DNA of 64,000 nucleotides from positions 93,304-157,303 of the forward strand of contig DATKVV010000041.1 of NCBI GenBank assembly GCA_035529895.1. Direction: 5' to 3'. Positions within the stretch are counted from its first letter, which is position 1; every line of letters begins with the position of its first letter. A model generated the notes under the pieces. That model saw nothing but the letters and a program-made list of their open reading frames with translations, was not told the DNA's origin and did no database searches. This document shows, one piece after another, positions 45,131 through 53,945 of the stretch. The position numbers and the translations under genes were made by a program. This DNA is from JAUWKC01 sp035529895 (GTDB taxonomy: Bacteria; Planctomycetota; Phycisphaerae; Sedimentisphaerales; Anaerobacaceae).

Positions 45131-45333
45131 ATGGCGGACGATGCCTTTCAGAAGTATTTGAGGGAGATCAAAAAACGCTTATTTGAGATGGGATGGGACC
45201 GATGATAGGCATAGGCCAGCGCTGAACGCATTAATCGGAGCACTGAAGTATAACGTTACAGCGACTAACGAGCTGGAACGGCGTATGGACTGGAGGACAC
45301 CAGATATGTTGGCGGCGCGGCCAAAGAGGTAGC
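45131..45333 (+). other. Possible degraded small gene upstream of the methyltransferase
   Basis: An ATG at 45131 opens DDAFQKYLREIKKRLFEMGW, then hits TGA and TAG. In another frame from about 45215 the sequence ALNALIGALKYNVTATNELE and MDWRTPDMLAARPKR runs to a TAG at 45331. Both pieces look like coding DNA with a frame break, but I do not recognise a family. It may be an old regulator or an unrelated fragment. Confidence 0.3.
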
Positions 45334-45460
45334 AACCCTCAGTATTGGGTATTGAGTATGCCAGCAATGAATCTATAATGAGGTCATAAGAAACAGAAAC
45401 GTTCTTGGGAAACGCCGCCCATGGCTAAGAATATGGACAGGGATTGGTGAAGGAGCATAG

Positions 45461-46948
45461 ATGGAGCAGGGACTCCTATTTGAGGTGGGGAAGCCAAGAG
45501 TTAGTCGATCGGACATAACCAAACCTAAAGGCTACGCTGGGTTGGCCGCTTTTCACAAGTACTGGGGGAAGAAACCACTTGAGTGCCTTTGCTATCTTAT
45601 TGAGAATCTAACGGTTGAAGGAGAGGTGGTTCTGGACCCGTTTGTTGGTTGCGGCCTATTGGGAAGGGAAGCTGTCCAAAGAAACCGAAGGTTCATCGGG
45701 ATTGATATCAATCCTATTGCGATAGAGTTGTCAAAGTTGTTTGTTAGTCCTCCCGGCCAAGAAGAGTTCTCAAGAGCCATTAGGCGGATCGAAACGGATG
45801 TAAGGCCGCAGATTGATGAAAGTTACAAGGGGGCCGATGGAAATATTGCAACGCATTACCTGTGGGAGGGTGACAGCCTAAAATCTGTGTGGTGGGTGAA
45901 CGGCAGGCGAAGACAGGAATTTAATCCGACAAGTCAGGACTTGGAATTGGTCGGGCGGTTCTCGGGGTACAGGACTAAATACATCAGAAGTCTGAGATTT
46001 TTCACGAACTCACGAATAAATGCTTCTCCTAAGATGACTATTGGTGACCTGTTTACAGGCCGGGCACTTCGGAACATTGACCTCATTTTGGAATCGATCA
46101 AAAAACAGGAAGAGAATGTGAGAAGCGCGCTTCAACTCACATTAACGGCAGCTTCTGGACAAATGTCGAAGATGGTTTTCGCGGTAAGCAAGAGAGGTAA
46201 GACTACCGGTAAGGTTCAAGAGGGGATATCCATCGGAAGTTGGGTGATCGGCTACTGGCGGCCAAAGGTCCACTTCGAGGTAAACGTTTGGAACTGTTTC
46301 GAGAATAAGGCCAGAAAGTTAATGAAGGCACTGAAAGACGTACGTTCAAGAGACAGCGTCAAAGCTGCCGCCTCCTCCTCCGACGTTATCCAGTCAAGGG
46401 CTCAAGTGGCGCTAGTCAAAGATGATGCAAGACGTGTCTTGGAAACCCTCCCTGCAAGCTCGGTATCGCTTATCCTTACAGATCCGCCGCACAGTGACCG
46501 AATACCTTACCTGGAACTTAGCGAGTTATGGAACGCAATTTTGGGAGAAGACGCGTCGTTCGAGAACGAGATCGTGGTCTCGAACGCACGAGAAAGGAAC
46601 AAGGGGAAAGATACTTATGCCAAGCAAATGGAGGAATTCTTCGTTGATGCCGCCAGCGTCCTGTGCGAGGCAGGAACACTTGCCATTCTATTCAATGCCT
46701 ATGATTCAGAAAGTTGGACATATCTCAAAGCGCTTCAGCAGAAATCGGACTCAATTAGATTCAGAGGGTGTTTCCCGATGTCGTACTCAGCAAGGTCCGT
46801 GGTTCAGGACAACAGAAAGGGGGCCTTGAAATATGATTACGTTCTGATATATGAGAAGTGCTCAGATAGTCGAGACAGTGGGAATCGTTGGAAGCGATTA
46901 GCTGAATTAGATGGATGGTCGCCATCTTTACCAGCAAAGGACAAGTGA
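45461..46948 (+). CDS. DNA methyltransferase, probably type II modification enzyme
   Basis: The 495-residue protein has the SAM-binding motif I VLDPFVGCGLLGREAV (near 56), FIGIDINPIAIELSKL, and the catalytic motif IV LTDPPHSDRIPYLELSELW with D341. About 280 residues lie between them and are probably the target-recognition region, the alpha-class order. It should methylate adenine N6 or cytosine N4, but the site cannot be read from sequence. The next gene starts 3 bases after its stop and has a nuclease-like motif, so the two probably make a restriction-modification system. Its AT-richer codon use differs from the neighbouring operon, consistent with transfer. Confidence 0.85.
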   Translation: MEQGLLFEVGKPRVSRSDITKPKGYAGLAAFHKYWGKKPLECLCYLIENLTVEGEVVLDPFVGCGLLGREAVQRNRRFIGIDINPIAIELSKLFVSPPGQEEFSRAIRRIETDVRPQIDESYKGADGNIATHYLWEGDSLKSVWWVNGRRRQEFNPTSQDLELVGRFSGYRTKYIRSLRFFTNSRINASPKMTIGDLFTGRALRNIDLILESIKKQEENVRSALQLTLTAASGQMSKMVFAVSKRGKTTGKVQEGISIGSWVIGYWRPKVHFEVNVWNCFENKARKLMKALKDVRSRDSVKAAASSSDVIQSRAQVALVKDDARRVLETLPASSVSLILTDPPHSDRIPYLELSELWNAILGEDASFENEIVVSNARERNKGKDTYAKQMEEFFVDAASVLCEAGTLAILFNAYDSESWTYLKALQQKSDSIRFRGCFPMSYSARSVVQDNRKGALKYDYVLIYEKCSDSRDSGNRWKRLAELDGWSPSLPAKDK

Positions 46949-46950
46949 CC

Positions 46951-48048
46951 ATGGCATACACTTTCGAACAAGCGAAGAAAAGATTTAGGGATGACGACAT
47001 AAGAGAACTATCTCAGGACGCCGACGGCCTGCGTTTCCTGAAACTGCCTTCACTGTCCAGAAGGGAGCACATGGAGAGATTGGCAGAGGACTGTGGACTA
47101 ACGCATCCGGGGCTACGGGGCGATAGCTTGCTGCGTTTTCTCTATGATTCTAAAATCACGGTGGAGCAGATTGAACAAACCATCAATGCCATATATCTTG
47201 AGGAAAGGTCGCAGCGGCGAGAAGGTGAGGATGAACTCATAAGCGAACTCTATCGGATACAGCTCTTCGATTGGGGCGGGCTTCACCAAAACAGTTTAGA
47301 GAAAACGATAGTCGACAACTACGTCAAGAAGATAAAATCGTACAACCGACTCTGTGATTGTATAGAAAATGAACTTCATGAGAGCATGAGAGGCTACGTT
47401 CTCTGTTCTTGGTACAACCATTGGACGTCCAGGATAATCGAGGACGTATTCCGGGACCATGATGCGATACTTCCAGCAGTGGGTCTGATAAAGAAAATCG
47501 ACTTCTTCTTCAACGACGTTCCATTTGACTTGAAGGTCACCTATATGCCCGAGGGTTTTATTGAGGAGAAGCGCAGAGGCGATCGTTTGAGACCAGAGAT
47601 TACGCTGCTGAAAAGCTTTTGTCGGGACCATTCAATACACTTCGGTTCTGGCCTTCGGGGGGCCAGATTAAGGGAAGACCTCTGGGCAAAGGTGAGTGAC
47701 CATCCATCAGAAAGTGCATCACAGTTGATAGCGGACATGAAGAACAAGAGAATGGAATATCTTCGGTCAGCACTTACCGATCCAGTTGAACTTATAAAAT
47801 GGCTTTATGAGAACCAAGGCGTTCGCCGGTTTGATGCGTCAAATAGACTATTCTTGGTTCTGGTGGATGGTGACAATTTCTTCGACTCTTGGAAGCTGAA
47901 AAGGGCAAAACCGCTGCTTGTGGAGAGCATTCACTCTCACCTTGGTCGGGCTCCTGACACACCCGGTTTTGTGGTTTCATTTGAGTGGGATGGGAGTGAA
48001 TACGTGGTAAGGTCGGACATTATCTTTGTGATTCATTCGAGAGAGTGA
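46951..48048 (+). CDS. Probable type II restriction endonuclease (PD-(D/E)xK-like)
   Basis: The ATG at 46951 directly follows the methyltransferase stop; the frame to 46915 is an overlap. The 365-residue protein has no strong family match that I can recall. The key observation is the segment KKIDFFFNDVPFDLKVTY, with D184, D193 and K195 in the spacing D-x8-D-x-K of restriction nucleases. The upstream helices contain YNHWTSRIIEDVF, reminiscent of the lead-in to such cores. It ends with FVVSFEWDGSEYVVRSDIIF. The assignment rests mainly on context and this motif. Confidence 0.65.
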   Translation: MAYTFEQAKKRFRDDDIRELSQDADGLRFLKLPSLSRREHMERLAEDCGLTHPGLRGDSLLRFLYDSKITVEQIEQTINAIYLEERSQRREGEDELISELYRIQLFDWGGLHQNSLEKTIVDNYVKKIKSYNRLCDCIENELHESMRGYVLCSWYNHWTSRIIEDVFRDHDAILPAVGLIKKIDFFFNDVPFDLKVTYMPEGFIEEKRRGDRLRPEITLLKSFCRDHSIHFGSGLRGARLREDLWAKVSDHPSESASQLIADMKNKRMEYLRSALTDPVELIKWLYENQGVRRFDASNRLFLVLVDGDNFFDSWKLKRAKPLLVESIHSHLGRAPDTPGFVVSFEWDGSEYVVRSDIIFVIHSRE

Positions 48049-48185
48049 CTCGCCAGAACTTCTCAGGATAACAAGAAGCTTTATACAAGCAAGTGCCACT
48101 ATTTTCAGTGGGTACGCCCGGCGGCGTGGGAATTTCATACTGGGGGGTATCAGGTTTGTGACAAGTGGCTGAAGGGTAGGCGGGG

Positions 48186-48308
48186 ATGGCTGTGATAGAT
48201 AAAGGGGCCGTGACCGGCTGGCGGTTCTGCAAGTATAAGGACAAGAGCGGGCAGTTGGTGACGCTGGCACAGTTGCGGAAGCAGGGGTTTAGGGAGGCAA
48301 AGGTATGA
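48186..48308 (+). CDS. Small hypothetical ORF
   Basis: Forty codons open with MAVIDKGAVTGWRFCKYK and end KQGFREAKV. The sequence is hydrophilic and basic, has GGGTAGGCGGGG before it and overlaps the next small gene by ATGA. No family is recognised. The coupling with 48305-48508 is the only support. Confidence 0.4.
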   Translation: MAVIDKGAVTGWRFCKYKDKSGQLVTLAQLRKQGFREAKV

Positions 48309-48508
48309 ACCTGTTATTGTGGCCATTTTGGGCGGTCTGGAAGCTGCTGGCGGGGATTTTAGCCCTGACCGGCCGAGTGCTCCTCGCTATACTGGGCCTG
48401 GCATTGGTCGCAGCCGGAGTTGTGCTGGCCATGACCATCCTCGGCGCCCCCGTCGGGGTCGCCATCGGCCTTCTCGGATTGCTCCTGATGATACGCAGCA
48501 TTTTTTGA
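48305..48508 (+). CDS. Small membrane protein
   Basis: Sixty-seven residues form two hydrophobic helices (LLLWPFWAVWKLLAGILAL; LGLALVAAGVVLAMTILG) and a third near the end. The pattern resembles small conserved integral membrane proteins found in planctomycetes and other bacteria, with no assigned function. The start overlaps the preceding short frame. Confidence 0.6.
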   Translation: MNLLLWPFWAVWKLLAGILALTGRVLLAILGLALVAAGVVLAMTILGAPVGVAIGLLGLLLMIRSIF

Positions 48509-49247
48509 TTATCGTCACACCCGCTGACCCATTCACTCATCAACCCCTCTCATTTACCCTGCATTTTCATTCTTGCTTTGCTTCAGTTTTGCGCTTTGAG
48601 CTTTACTTTTTCACTTTCCTCCCTCACGCCTCACCCATCTACTCATCTACCCATTTACCCTTTTCGAGCCGCGAACTTTTCCCTTTACTTCCAACCCCAA
48701 ATCGAGTATAATACCCCCCAAACTAAATAGCTTAAAACACTCAATCCCAAATGCGGAGCACCTCAAAATGCCTACCCAACCCCAAAATTTATCCCGTGAG
48801 ATGACCTTACCTACCTATAAGGCAGCTATCTCGCCGGGACCGCCCCACCCACCAACTCAATGCGATATACGCAATACGACATACGAAATACGAGATACCA
48901 GCTACCAGATACAATATATGAGATACGAGATGCGAGATACGAGTCCTCTGTCCTCTGCCCTCTGGCAACCCCGGCAACCCACCCCATCGCCAACCAGCTT
49001 GCCCATCTTCCCATCCAGGTACGAGATACGAGATACGAAGAATATGCAAAACAAACCCAATTTCCAGGAGGCCCGAATGAACGCAACCTCAGTTGGCAAA
49101 AAGGGTTATGAAAATAAACGGGGACTTCAGACTCGTGAAAAACAAACCCAAAACGAACCCAATTTATGCCATAGGTATCAAACCCAATTTCAGACCCAAA
49201 CCGGCCCCCCGAGTTTGTTTTGCAACCTTTGTAGCTGTATTTCGAAG
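48509..49247. repeat. Gene-poor repeat region: pyrimidine tract, ATACGA array and dispersed 'NKPNF' repeat
   Basis: The region has three kinds of sequence. 48540-48710 is pyrimidine-rich and includes CTCACCCATCTACTCATCTA, like the tandem unit at 44861. 48862-49040 is an array of ATACGA-type units (GAGATACGAGATGCGAGATACG). 49044-49210 translates as MQNKPNFQEARMNATSVGKK and GYENKRGLQTREKQT, a repeat I recognise from intergenic DNA of Phycisphaerae. The long frame 48768-50063 across it is not a gene. Confidence 0.7.
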
Positions 49248-49778
49248 TTACGTTCGGGGATTAAATTTGAGGGCCGATATTTGTATAACCGCGTCCAGCA
49301 GGTTCGGATTGGTCGAATTCTTTTGGGCGTACAGACTCTTTATTCGCAAAAAACGCCTGGGCGATTTCGTTTCCAGCAGAAACTCAATAAGCTGCTTAAG
49401 CGTCACGTTTTCCAGCTTGACCTCCACAATCGTCTCGCTGCACTGAGAATCCAGTTGCAGCACCTGCTGTTTCATAGTCGCAACGTTCTTTGCCAGGTCA
49501 TGCTCTTTGGTAACAGATTCGAGAAACGAAAGCAGTTCGAACCCCTTTTCCATCGACGCGGCTTCTTTTTTCAGGCTATCCAGTCTGGCTCGCATGGCCA
49601 GATACCCAGCGCTCTTTACTCGAAGCTCCTGAAGCTGTTTTTGTTTTTCCGGAATTACACGATTCAGTGTCTCTATTCGCTCGACAGCAGGCCTGACGGC
49701 GAGCACGTACAATGCCCAGGCCGTGATAAAAGCCCCAAGGCCGAAAACCAGCCAGCGTTCTCTGCGGGTCAGGCGCAT
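49248..49778 (-). CDS. gspM: Type II secretion protein GspM-like
   Basis: The 176-residue protein has one N-terminal membrane helix (LVFGLGAFITAWALYVLAV), a periplasmic coiled-coil (RIETLNRVIPEKQKQLQEL) and a small ferredoxin-like domain (TIVEVKLENVTLKQLIEFL). This is the GspM/PilO layout. It is the last gene of the secretion operon and shares its first base with the last base of gspL. It would link GspL to the inner-membrane platform. Confidence 0.85.
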   Translation of the reverse strand: MRLTRRERWLVFGLGAFITAWALYVLAVRPAVERIETLNRVIPEKQKQLQELRVKSAGYLAMRARLDSLKKEAASMEKGFELLSFLESVTKEHDLAKNVATMKQQVLQLDSQCSETIVEVKLENVTLKQLIEFLLETKSPRRFLRIKSLYAQKNSTNPNLLDAVIQISALKFNPRT

Positions 49779-51262
49779 TATTTCTGCTCCACCTCTGCCA
49801 ATGACAATAGAATAGTAAAGCGAACCAGGCCGCCGGCCGAGTCTTTGCGATTATCCCGGACGACCACAGTTGAAAATAATCCGGTTTCCTGCAGTCGTTG
49901 TTGCCAGTTATATACGGATTCGAAAGACCGGCAGGCTCCTGCCAATCTGACCGATTCGGTGGTTATCAGCATATTGTCAATGTTGATATTTGCCCCCGAA
50001 GGAACGCTTGCGGTAATCGCCCGCAAAATATCGAGCGGCTCGACGCCGGCGCCCGTGATGTAGTGAGAAAGGGCATTATCAGTACGCAATGATTTTAATC
50101 TTTGCTCCAACTGAATCAGCGGGTCCACGATGTTTTTCTCTTCGGGCAGCGTATGTTGAAAAACTTCCTTGATTTCATTCTTTATATTCGCATGGACCTT
50201 TTCCAGATGCGACAGCCGCATGAACAGGCCGGCCAGCAAGACGATAACGATTGCCGCCGCCAGCCCGCCAAAGGTCAGCAGCTCCTTTTTCAGATGCAAT
50301 GTCGGTCGTGTCTCGGCGTTATCCGCCTCAAGAAAGTTGACGCCGGTGGTTTTCTCGGATGCCAGCACGCGCAAAGCAAGACCCTCGGCAACACAGATCG
50401 CCTCGTCGCCGGTGCACTCGGGCGTACATTTCACCTTCGCATAAGGGTCAACGAAGGTTGTTTGACAGTGCAGGTCTTCTTCAATTGTGGCTTTGAGGCT
50501 GCTGAAATCTTCCTGTTCAGCCACAAGGTAGATTCTGGTATCCGGCTCAATCGGGGCCCCGAACAGTCTGCGCCAGGTTAACTCTGCTTCCCGTGATAAT
50601 AGGCCGGCCACGTGCCGCTGGACCGAATCGGTATCGGAATTGTTTTCGGAAGGGCAGGAAATCGGTACATTCCTGACGACCAGAATGCTGCTGTTTTGAG
50701 TGACCGCCAAAGTAAGGTGAGATTCGTTTATATGTGCGATTATGGCTCTGCCGCTTGCAATCTCCGGATGGTTAACCGTCACGGCGGCGTGAATCGCGAA
50801 GATCGCCGCATCTATCAGGTCCGGGCTCATATTTGCTCCGGCCAGAAGGTTCAGTCTTTCGCTTACGGATTTTTTCGCAGCCGCGGCGGCCAGAACAGAA
50901 CATTTCTCCTCCGGCAGTGGGCGATATGAACATATCTGTACAACAATCTCGTCCGACTCTATGGGAAAGTTATGCTCGAGGGCGGATGAATCGCGCGCGA
51001 GGATTTGTTCCAGGCCGGTGATAGGAGTTTCCAGATTTCGAAAGAAGACGGCATCGTGCGGCATAGAAACCGCCACCTGCGCATGCCGGTCAAAGCCATA
51101 TTGCCTGGTCAGCGACCTGAGTATTTCCGCAGGCGAGTCCGTAATCCGCTGCGTCTTGGTGCTGAAGACCTTTTCGAGGCGGAACTGGTCCCCTGTGCGG
51201 GAAACCTGCACCGCCTGCAAATGTGAAGAACCAATATCTATGCCGATACACCGCTTAACCAT
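49778..51262 (-). CDS. gspL: Type II secretion protein GspL, PilM/PilN-like
   Basis: The 494-residue protein has an actin-like PilM domain at the N-terminus (CIGIDIGSSHLQAVQVS, VAVSMPHDAVFFRNLETP), a membrane helix near 330 (FGGLAAAIVIVLLAGLFM) and a PilN-like periplasmic part. GspL recruits the GspE ATPase to the membrane and contacts GspM. The PilM-like type is usual in planctomycetes and delta-proteobacteria. Confidence 0.88.
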   Translation of the reverse strand: MVKRCIGIDIGSSHLQAVQVSRTGDQFRLEKVFSTKTQRITDSPAEILRSLTRQYGFDRHAQVAVSMPHDAVFFRNLETPITGLEQILARDSSALEHNFPIESDEIVVQICSYRPLPEEKCSVLAAAAAKKSVSERLNLLAGANMSPDLIDAAIFAIHAAVTVNHPEIASGRAIIAHINESHLTLAVTQNSSILVVRNVPISCPSENNSDTDSVQRHVAGLLSREAELTWRRLFGAPIEPDTRIYLVAEQEDFSSLKATIEEDLHCQTTFVDPYAKVKCTPECTGDEAICVAEGLALRVLASEKTTGVNFLEADNAETRPTLHLKKELLTFGGLAAAIVIVLLAGLFMRLSHLEKVHANIKNEIKEVFQHTLPEEKNIVDPLIQLEQRLKSLRTDNALSHYITGAGVEPLDILRAITASVPSGANINIDNMLITTESVRLAGACRSFESVYNWQQRLQETGLFSTVVVRDNRKDSAGGLVRFTILLSLAEVEQK

Positions 51263-51309
51263 TATTTCTTCGCAGATTTCCTTTTATCCAGCAATACAAC
51301 CGCCCTTTT

Positions 51310-52302
51310 TCAAAGCTCTTTGTAAAGAATCACTTCGACATTCTTTGTTCTAATGTTTTTTCTAACGATTGCATCTATCGTGCAGCCAAGACGGTCAACA
51401 TTTCCCCGGGATATGACGCGATAGTAGCGGTCTGCCGGGTTGATGGTGGCTGCGTTTTTTATTGCGTAGTAGATGCTGTCGGTCATCCCGGGAATATCTC
51501 GCAGCTCCGCGAGGCTTTCGAAGGGCCTGAGTTGGCGACGGTCAATAATCATTTGCGCCAACGCGGAGTCCATATTCTCCGACAGACTCTCAATGATGCG
51601 CTTCGGAGCAGAATTTATGCTGATTTTCCCATCACCGTAGACCGTAATATAATCACGTATACGTTCGAAGACCTCCGGAGTTATCCCTTTGACCGGAAGA
51701 AGCTCTTCGGCGGCGCAAAGTGAGGCGTTCCTGCACCTGTAAGCGGTATTCAACCTGCCATAGTAGTCTGATTCTGCTCCGGAGTTTTCCTGCTTTACAA
51801 ACGGCAGGCAGGTAGTCTGGTCGTCGGCGTCCGTCCAGTCGATAATTGACGGCGCTATGTCATAGCTGATACGGAAAGAACCGTCTTGTTCCTCATTAAG
51901 CAAGTCTATAAGGCGAAGCAGCTGCTCTACTCTCGTTTGATTCAGGCTGCCGCTTTTATCCTTGAGTAGGTTAACATTCAATTTGGCGTTCTCTTCGATA
52001 ACAGTTACTGAGCAGTCTCCGTCGCCAATATTGAAAGTTTTTTCTCCGGAAAGCGCATTCGATAGAGTTCTGTTTGTTCGGACGCCGGCGGCGCGGTTGA
52101 TGGCCGCAATCGCAATATTGAGCCCCGCTCTTGCACAATTGAGTGCCTGCCTGGACTTTCGGAAATCATCTACCGCCCGCAGGCTGGTGCGGGATTGATA
52201 GTTGAAGCCGAGCAGCAAAACACTCAAAGCCATGATAGTACACAGGACAACAACCACTACAAACCCTTTGTTTTCTGTTTTGGGGAGTTTTAGTTTCATC
52301 AT
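51310..52302 (-). CDS. gspK: Type II secretion minor pseudopilin GspK
   Basis: The 330-residue protein begins MMKLKLPKTENKGFVVVVVL, a pseudopilin leader cut after Gly, with a hydrophobic helix (VVVLCTIMALSVLLLG) lacking the usual Glu5. A central part with IDWTDADDQTTCLPF and SINSAPKRIIESL matches the GspK alpha domain. It forms the tip of the pseudopilus with GspI and GspJ. It overlaps gspJ by 4 bases. Confidence 0.9.
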   Translation of the reverse strand: MMKLKLPKTENKGFVVVVVLCTIMALSVLLLGFNYQSRTSLRAVDDFRKSRQALNCARAGLNIAIAAINRAAGVRTNRTLSNALSGEKTFNIGDGDCSVTVIEENAKLNVNLLKDKSGSLNQTRVEQLLRLIDLLNEEQDGSFRISYDIAPSIIDWTDADDQTTCLPFVKQENSGAESDYYGRLNTAYRCRNASLCAAEELLPVKGITPEVFERIRDYITVYGDGKISINSAPKRIIESLSENMDSALAQMIIDRRQLRPFESLAELRDIPGMTDSIYYAIKNAATINPADRYYRVISRGNVDRLGCTIDAIVRKNIRTKNVEVILYKEL

Positions 52303-53060
52303 CTGTCATCCGGCATTGGTGCATCAGTTTGAATTTCTTGATTCCTGTTTATCCTGCAACATAAATGCGGGACGGTGTCGTAACAATATCGGCGCCCATT
52401 TTCGTCGGCAAATACGAGCTCGATTTTTACAGCGCCCGGCAGATTCTTGTTTTCTTCGAAGCTCCAGCTTTTTAGCCATTGCCCGCCATCAAAAAACGCC
52501 AAATCGAGAGAGTCGATGTTTTCTGCGACCGGCTGCCAGTTTCTTTGCCGTGCCAGGCTTTCAGGTACACCCGTAAATCTTCTCTGGTATACTGAGAGCC
52601 GGCCTTTGCTTCTATCAAATCGATAAGTTACCTCAAACAGTCCCTCTGCCAAGCTGGACCGGGGAAAGATCGACTTTGTAGTAACCATGTGCAGGATTTC
52701 GCCGGTCGGGTCATCACAATTACCATTGAAGCAGTTGAACTTTTTTTCAGGCACGACGTTTGTTCTGTGGGAAATTGCAGTGGAGGGGTCCGGCCATCGG
52801 TTCGCTGTGCCGACGGAACCGCGAACTTCGTTTACCGGGCTTGGCGACTCCTCAGCGTACGAGCAGCGTATCTGCCGGGCCATTTGTTCGAGCAGTTTTT
52901 GCGCCTCTTGTGATAGTGCAGTTCTTGTCCTGTATACTTGAGCCGACCTTGTCGCCGCGAAGTAACTGCCGTACGCCATGGACAAAATAGTGGCGATTAT
53001 TGTTGCGGCCAAAAGAACCTCCACCAATGTGAAACCGTCTCTGCGGGAGCCGCCTCTCAT
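52299..53060 (-). CDS. gspJ: Type II secretion minor pseudopilin GspJ
   Basis: The 253-residue protein has the prepilin site RRDGFTLVEVLLAATI with Glu5, and the conserved beta part (YRFDRSKGRLSVYQRRF). It is longer than typical GspJ by about 50 residues and has four Cys near the C-terminus. It overlaps gspI and gspK by 4 bases each. Confidence 0.88.
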   Translation of the reverse strand: MRGGSRRDGFTLVEVLLAATIIATILSMAYGSYFAATRSAQVYRTRTALSQEAQKLLEQMARQIRCSYAEESPSPVNEVRGSVGTANRWPDPSTAISHRTNVVPEKKFNCFNGNCDDPTGEILHMVTTKSIFPRSSLAEGLFEVTYRFDRSKGRLSVYQRRFTGVPESLARQRNWQPVAENIDSLDLAFFDGGQWLKSWSFEENKNLPGAVKIELVFADENGRRYCYDTVPHLCCRINRNQEIQTDAPMPDDR

Positions 53061-53500
53061 TTCAGTCTCCTGTCCGCAACGTAAGTTGACATCTGCACAT
53101 ATTTACGGGCAGCGCCCTGTTGCCAGTTGACGTCGACGGATATTTTTCGTAGCCCGGTAATATCAGGTTCGTCCGGCTGGGGTAGTTGCAGGTCCGTAAC
53201 TTCGGTTTTCCAGTGCAGGCACAGGAAATTCTTGTCCACGGTTCCCGAATAAGTTCCTGCCTGCGGATAGCCGAGCGCCAGCGTTTCGGCAATTTTCTCA
53301 TTTGCCAACAGAATGGCCTGAGAAGTTGTCCGGGCCGTCTCGGCCATATTAATGCTGATAAGGTGCAGCCTGAGCAAGGCCAACAGAGAGATTGAGACAA
53401 TCACGAGAGCAACAAGAGCCTCTACGAAAGTGAAAGCTCCTGTTGGTTTGGGGTCTGTTCTTTTGTGACCGGCTTTACTCATAATGTGCTTACTCATCAA
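53057..53500 (-). CDS. gspI: Type II secretion minor pseudopilin GspI
   Basis: The 147-residue protein has the prepilin site PTGAFTFVEALVALVIV with Glu5 (processing after Gly), then IAETLALGYPQAGTYSG and a short beta part. The order G-I-J-K identifies it as GspI; GspH is absent from the operon. Its start overlaps the 3' end of gspG by 11 bases. Confidence 0.85.
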   Translation of the reverse strand: MMSKHIMSKAGHKRTDPKPTGAFTFVEALVALVIVSISLLALLRLHLISINMAETARTTSQAILLANEKIAETLALGYPQAGTYSGTVDKNFLCLHWKTEVTDLQLPQPDEPDITGLRKISVDVNWQQGAARKYVQMSTYVADRRLK

Positions 53501-53930
53501 GATTCCAGCTTTCGATGTCGGCGTTGTCTGCCGTGCCGCCGTCCTCGCCGTCTTTGCCGTAAGATTCGAGGTCGTAGTCTCGACCGTGGACGGCGGGACA
53601 AATGTAGATATATTTGTTGCCCCAGGGGTCCGAGGGAACCTTGTCGAGGTAGCCGTCGCTGTTATAACCTTTTATGCCGGGATTTGAAACAAGAGCTTGC
53701 AGCCCTTCCGAAGTGGTGGGAAAGCGTCCCGTGTCGGTTTTGAACAGGGCCAGCGCGGATTCGATATTGCGTATTTCAACTTTGGCCTTCATTCGGCGGG
53801 CCTGTTCGGGTCTGTTCAATATTCTCGGCATAATAATGGTGGCCAGGAGGCCCAAAATGACGACAACGATCATAAGTTCGATTAAGGTGAAGCCGGGCGT
53901 GAGTAATTGTCGCTTTTTTAGTTCAGCCAT
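53490..53930 (-). CDS. gspG: Major pseudopilin GspG
   Basis: The 146-residue protein has the site TPGFTLIELMIVVVILGLLA, then ESALALFKTDTGRFPTTSEGL and the calcium-loop end VPSDPWGNKYIYICP. It assembles the type II pseudopilus after processing by a prepilin peptidase (not encoded here). It follows gspF by 15 bases. Confidence 0.95.
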   Translation of the reverse strand: MAELKKRQLLTPGFTLIELMIVVVILGLLATIIMPRILNRPEQARRMKAKVEIRNIESALALFKTDTGRFPTTSEGLQALVSNPGIKGYNSDGYLDKVPSDPWGNKYIYICPAVHGRDYDLESYGKDGEDGGTADNADIESWNLDE

Positions 53931-53945
53931 CTTATCGGCGCTCCA

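Noticed and set aside
48768..50063. 431-codon plus-strand open frame
   Set aside because: It crosses the ATACGA array and the dispersed repeat and then runs antisense to gspM and gspL; it has no ribosome site and no family features.
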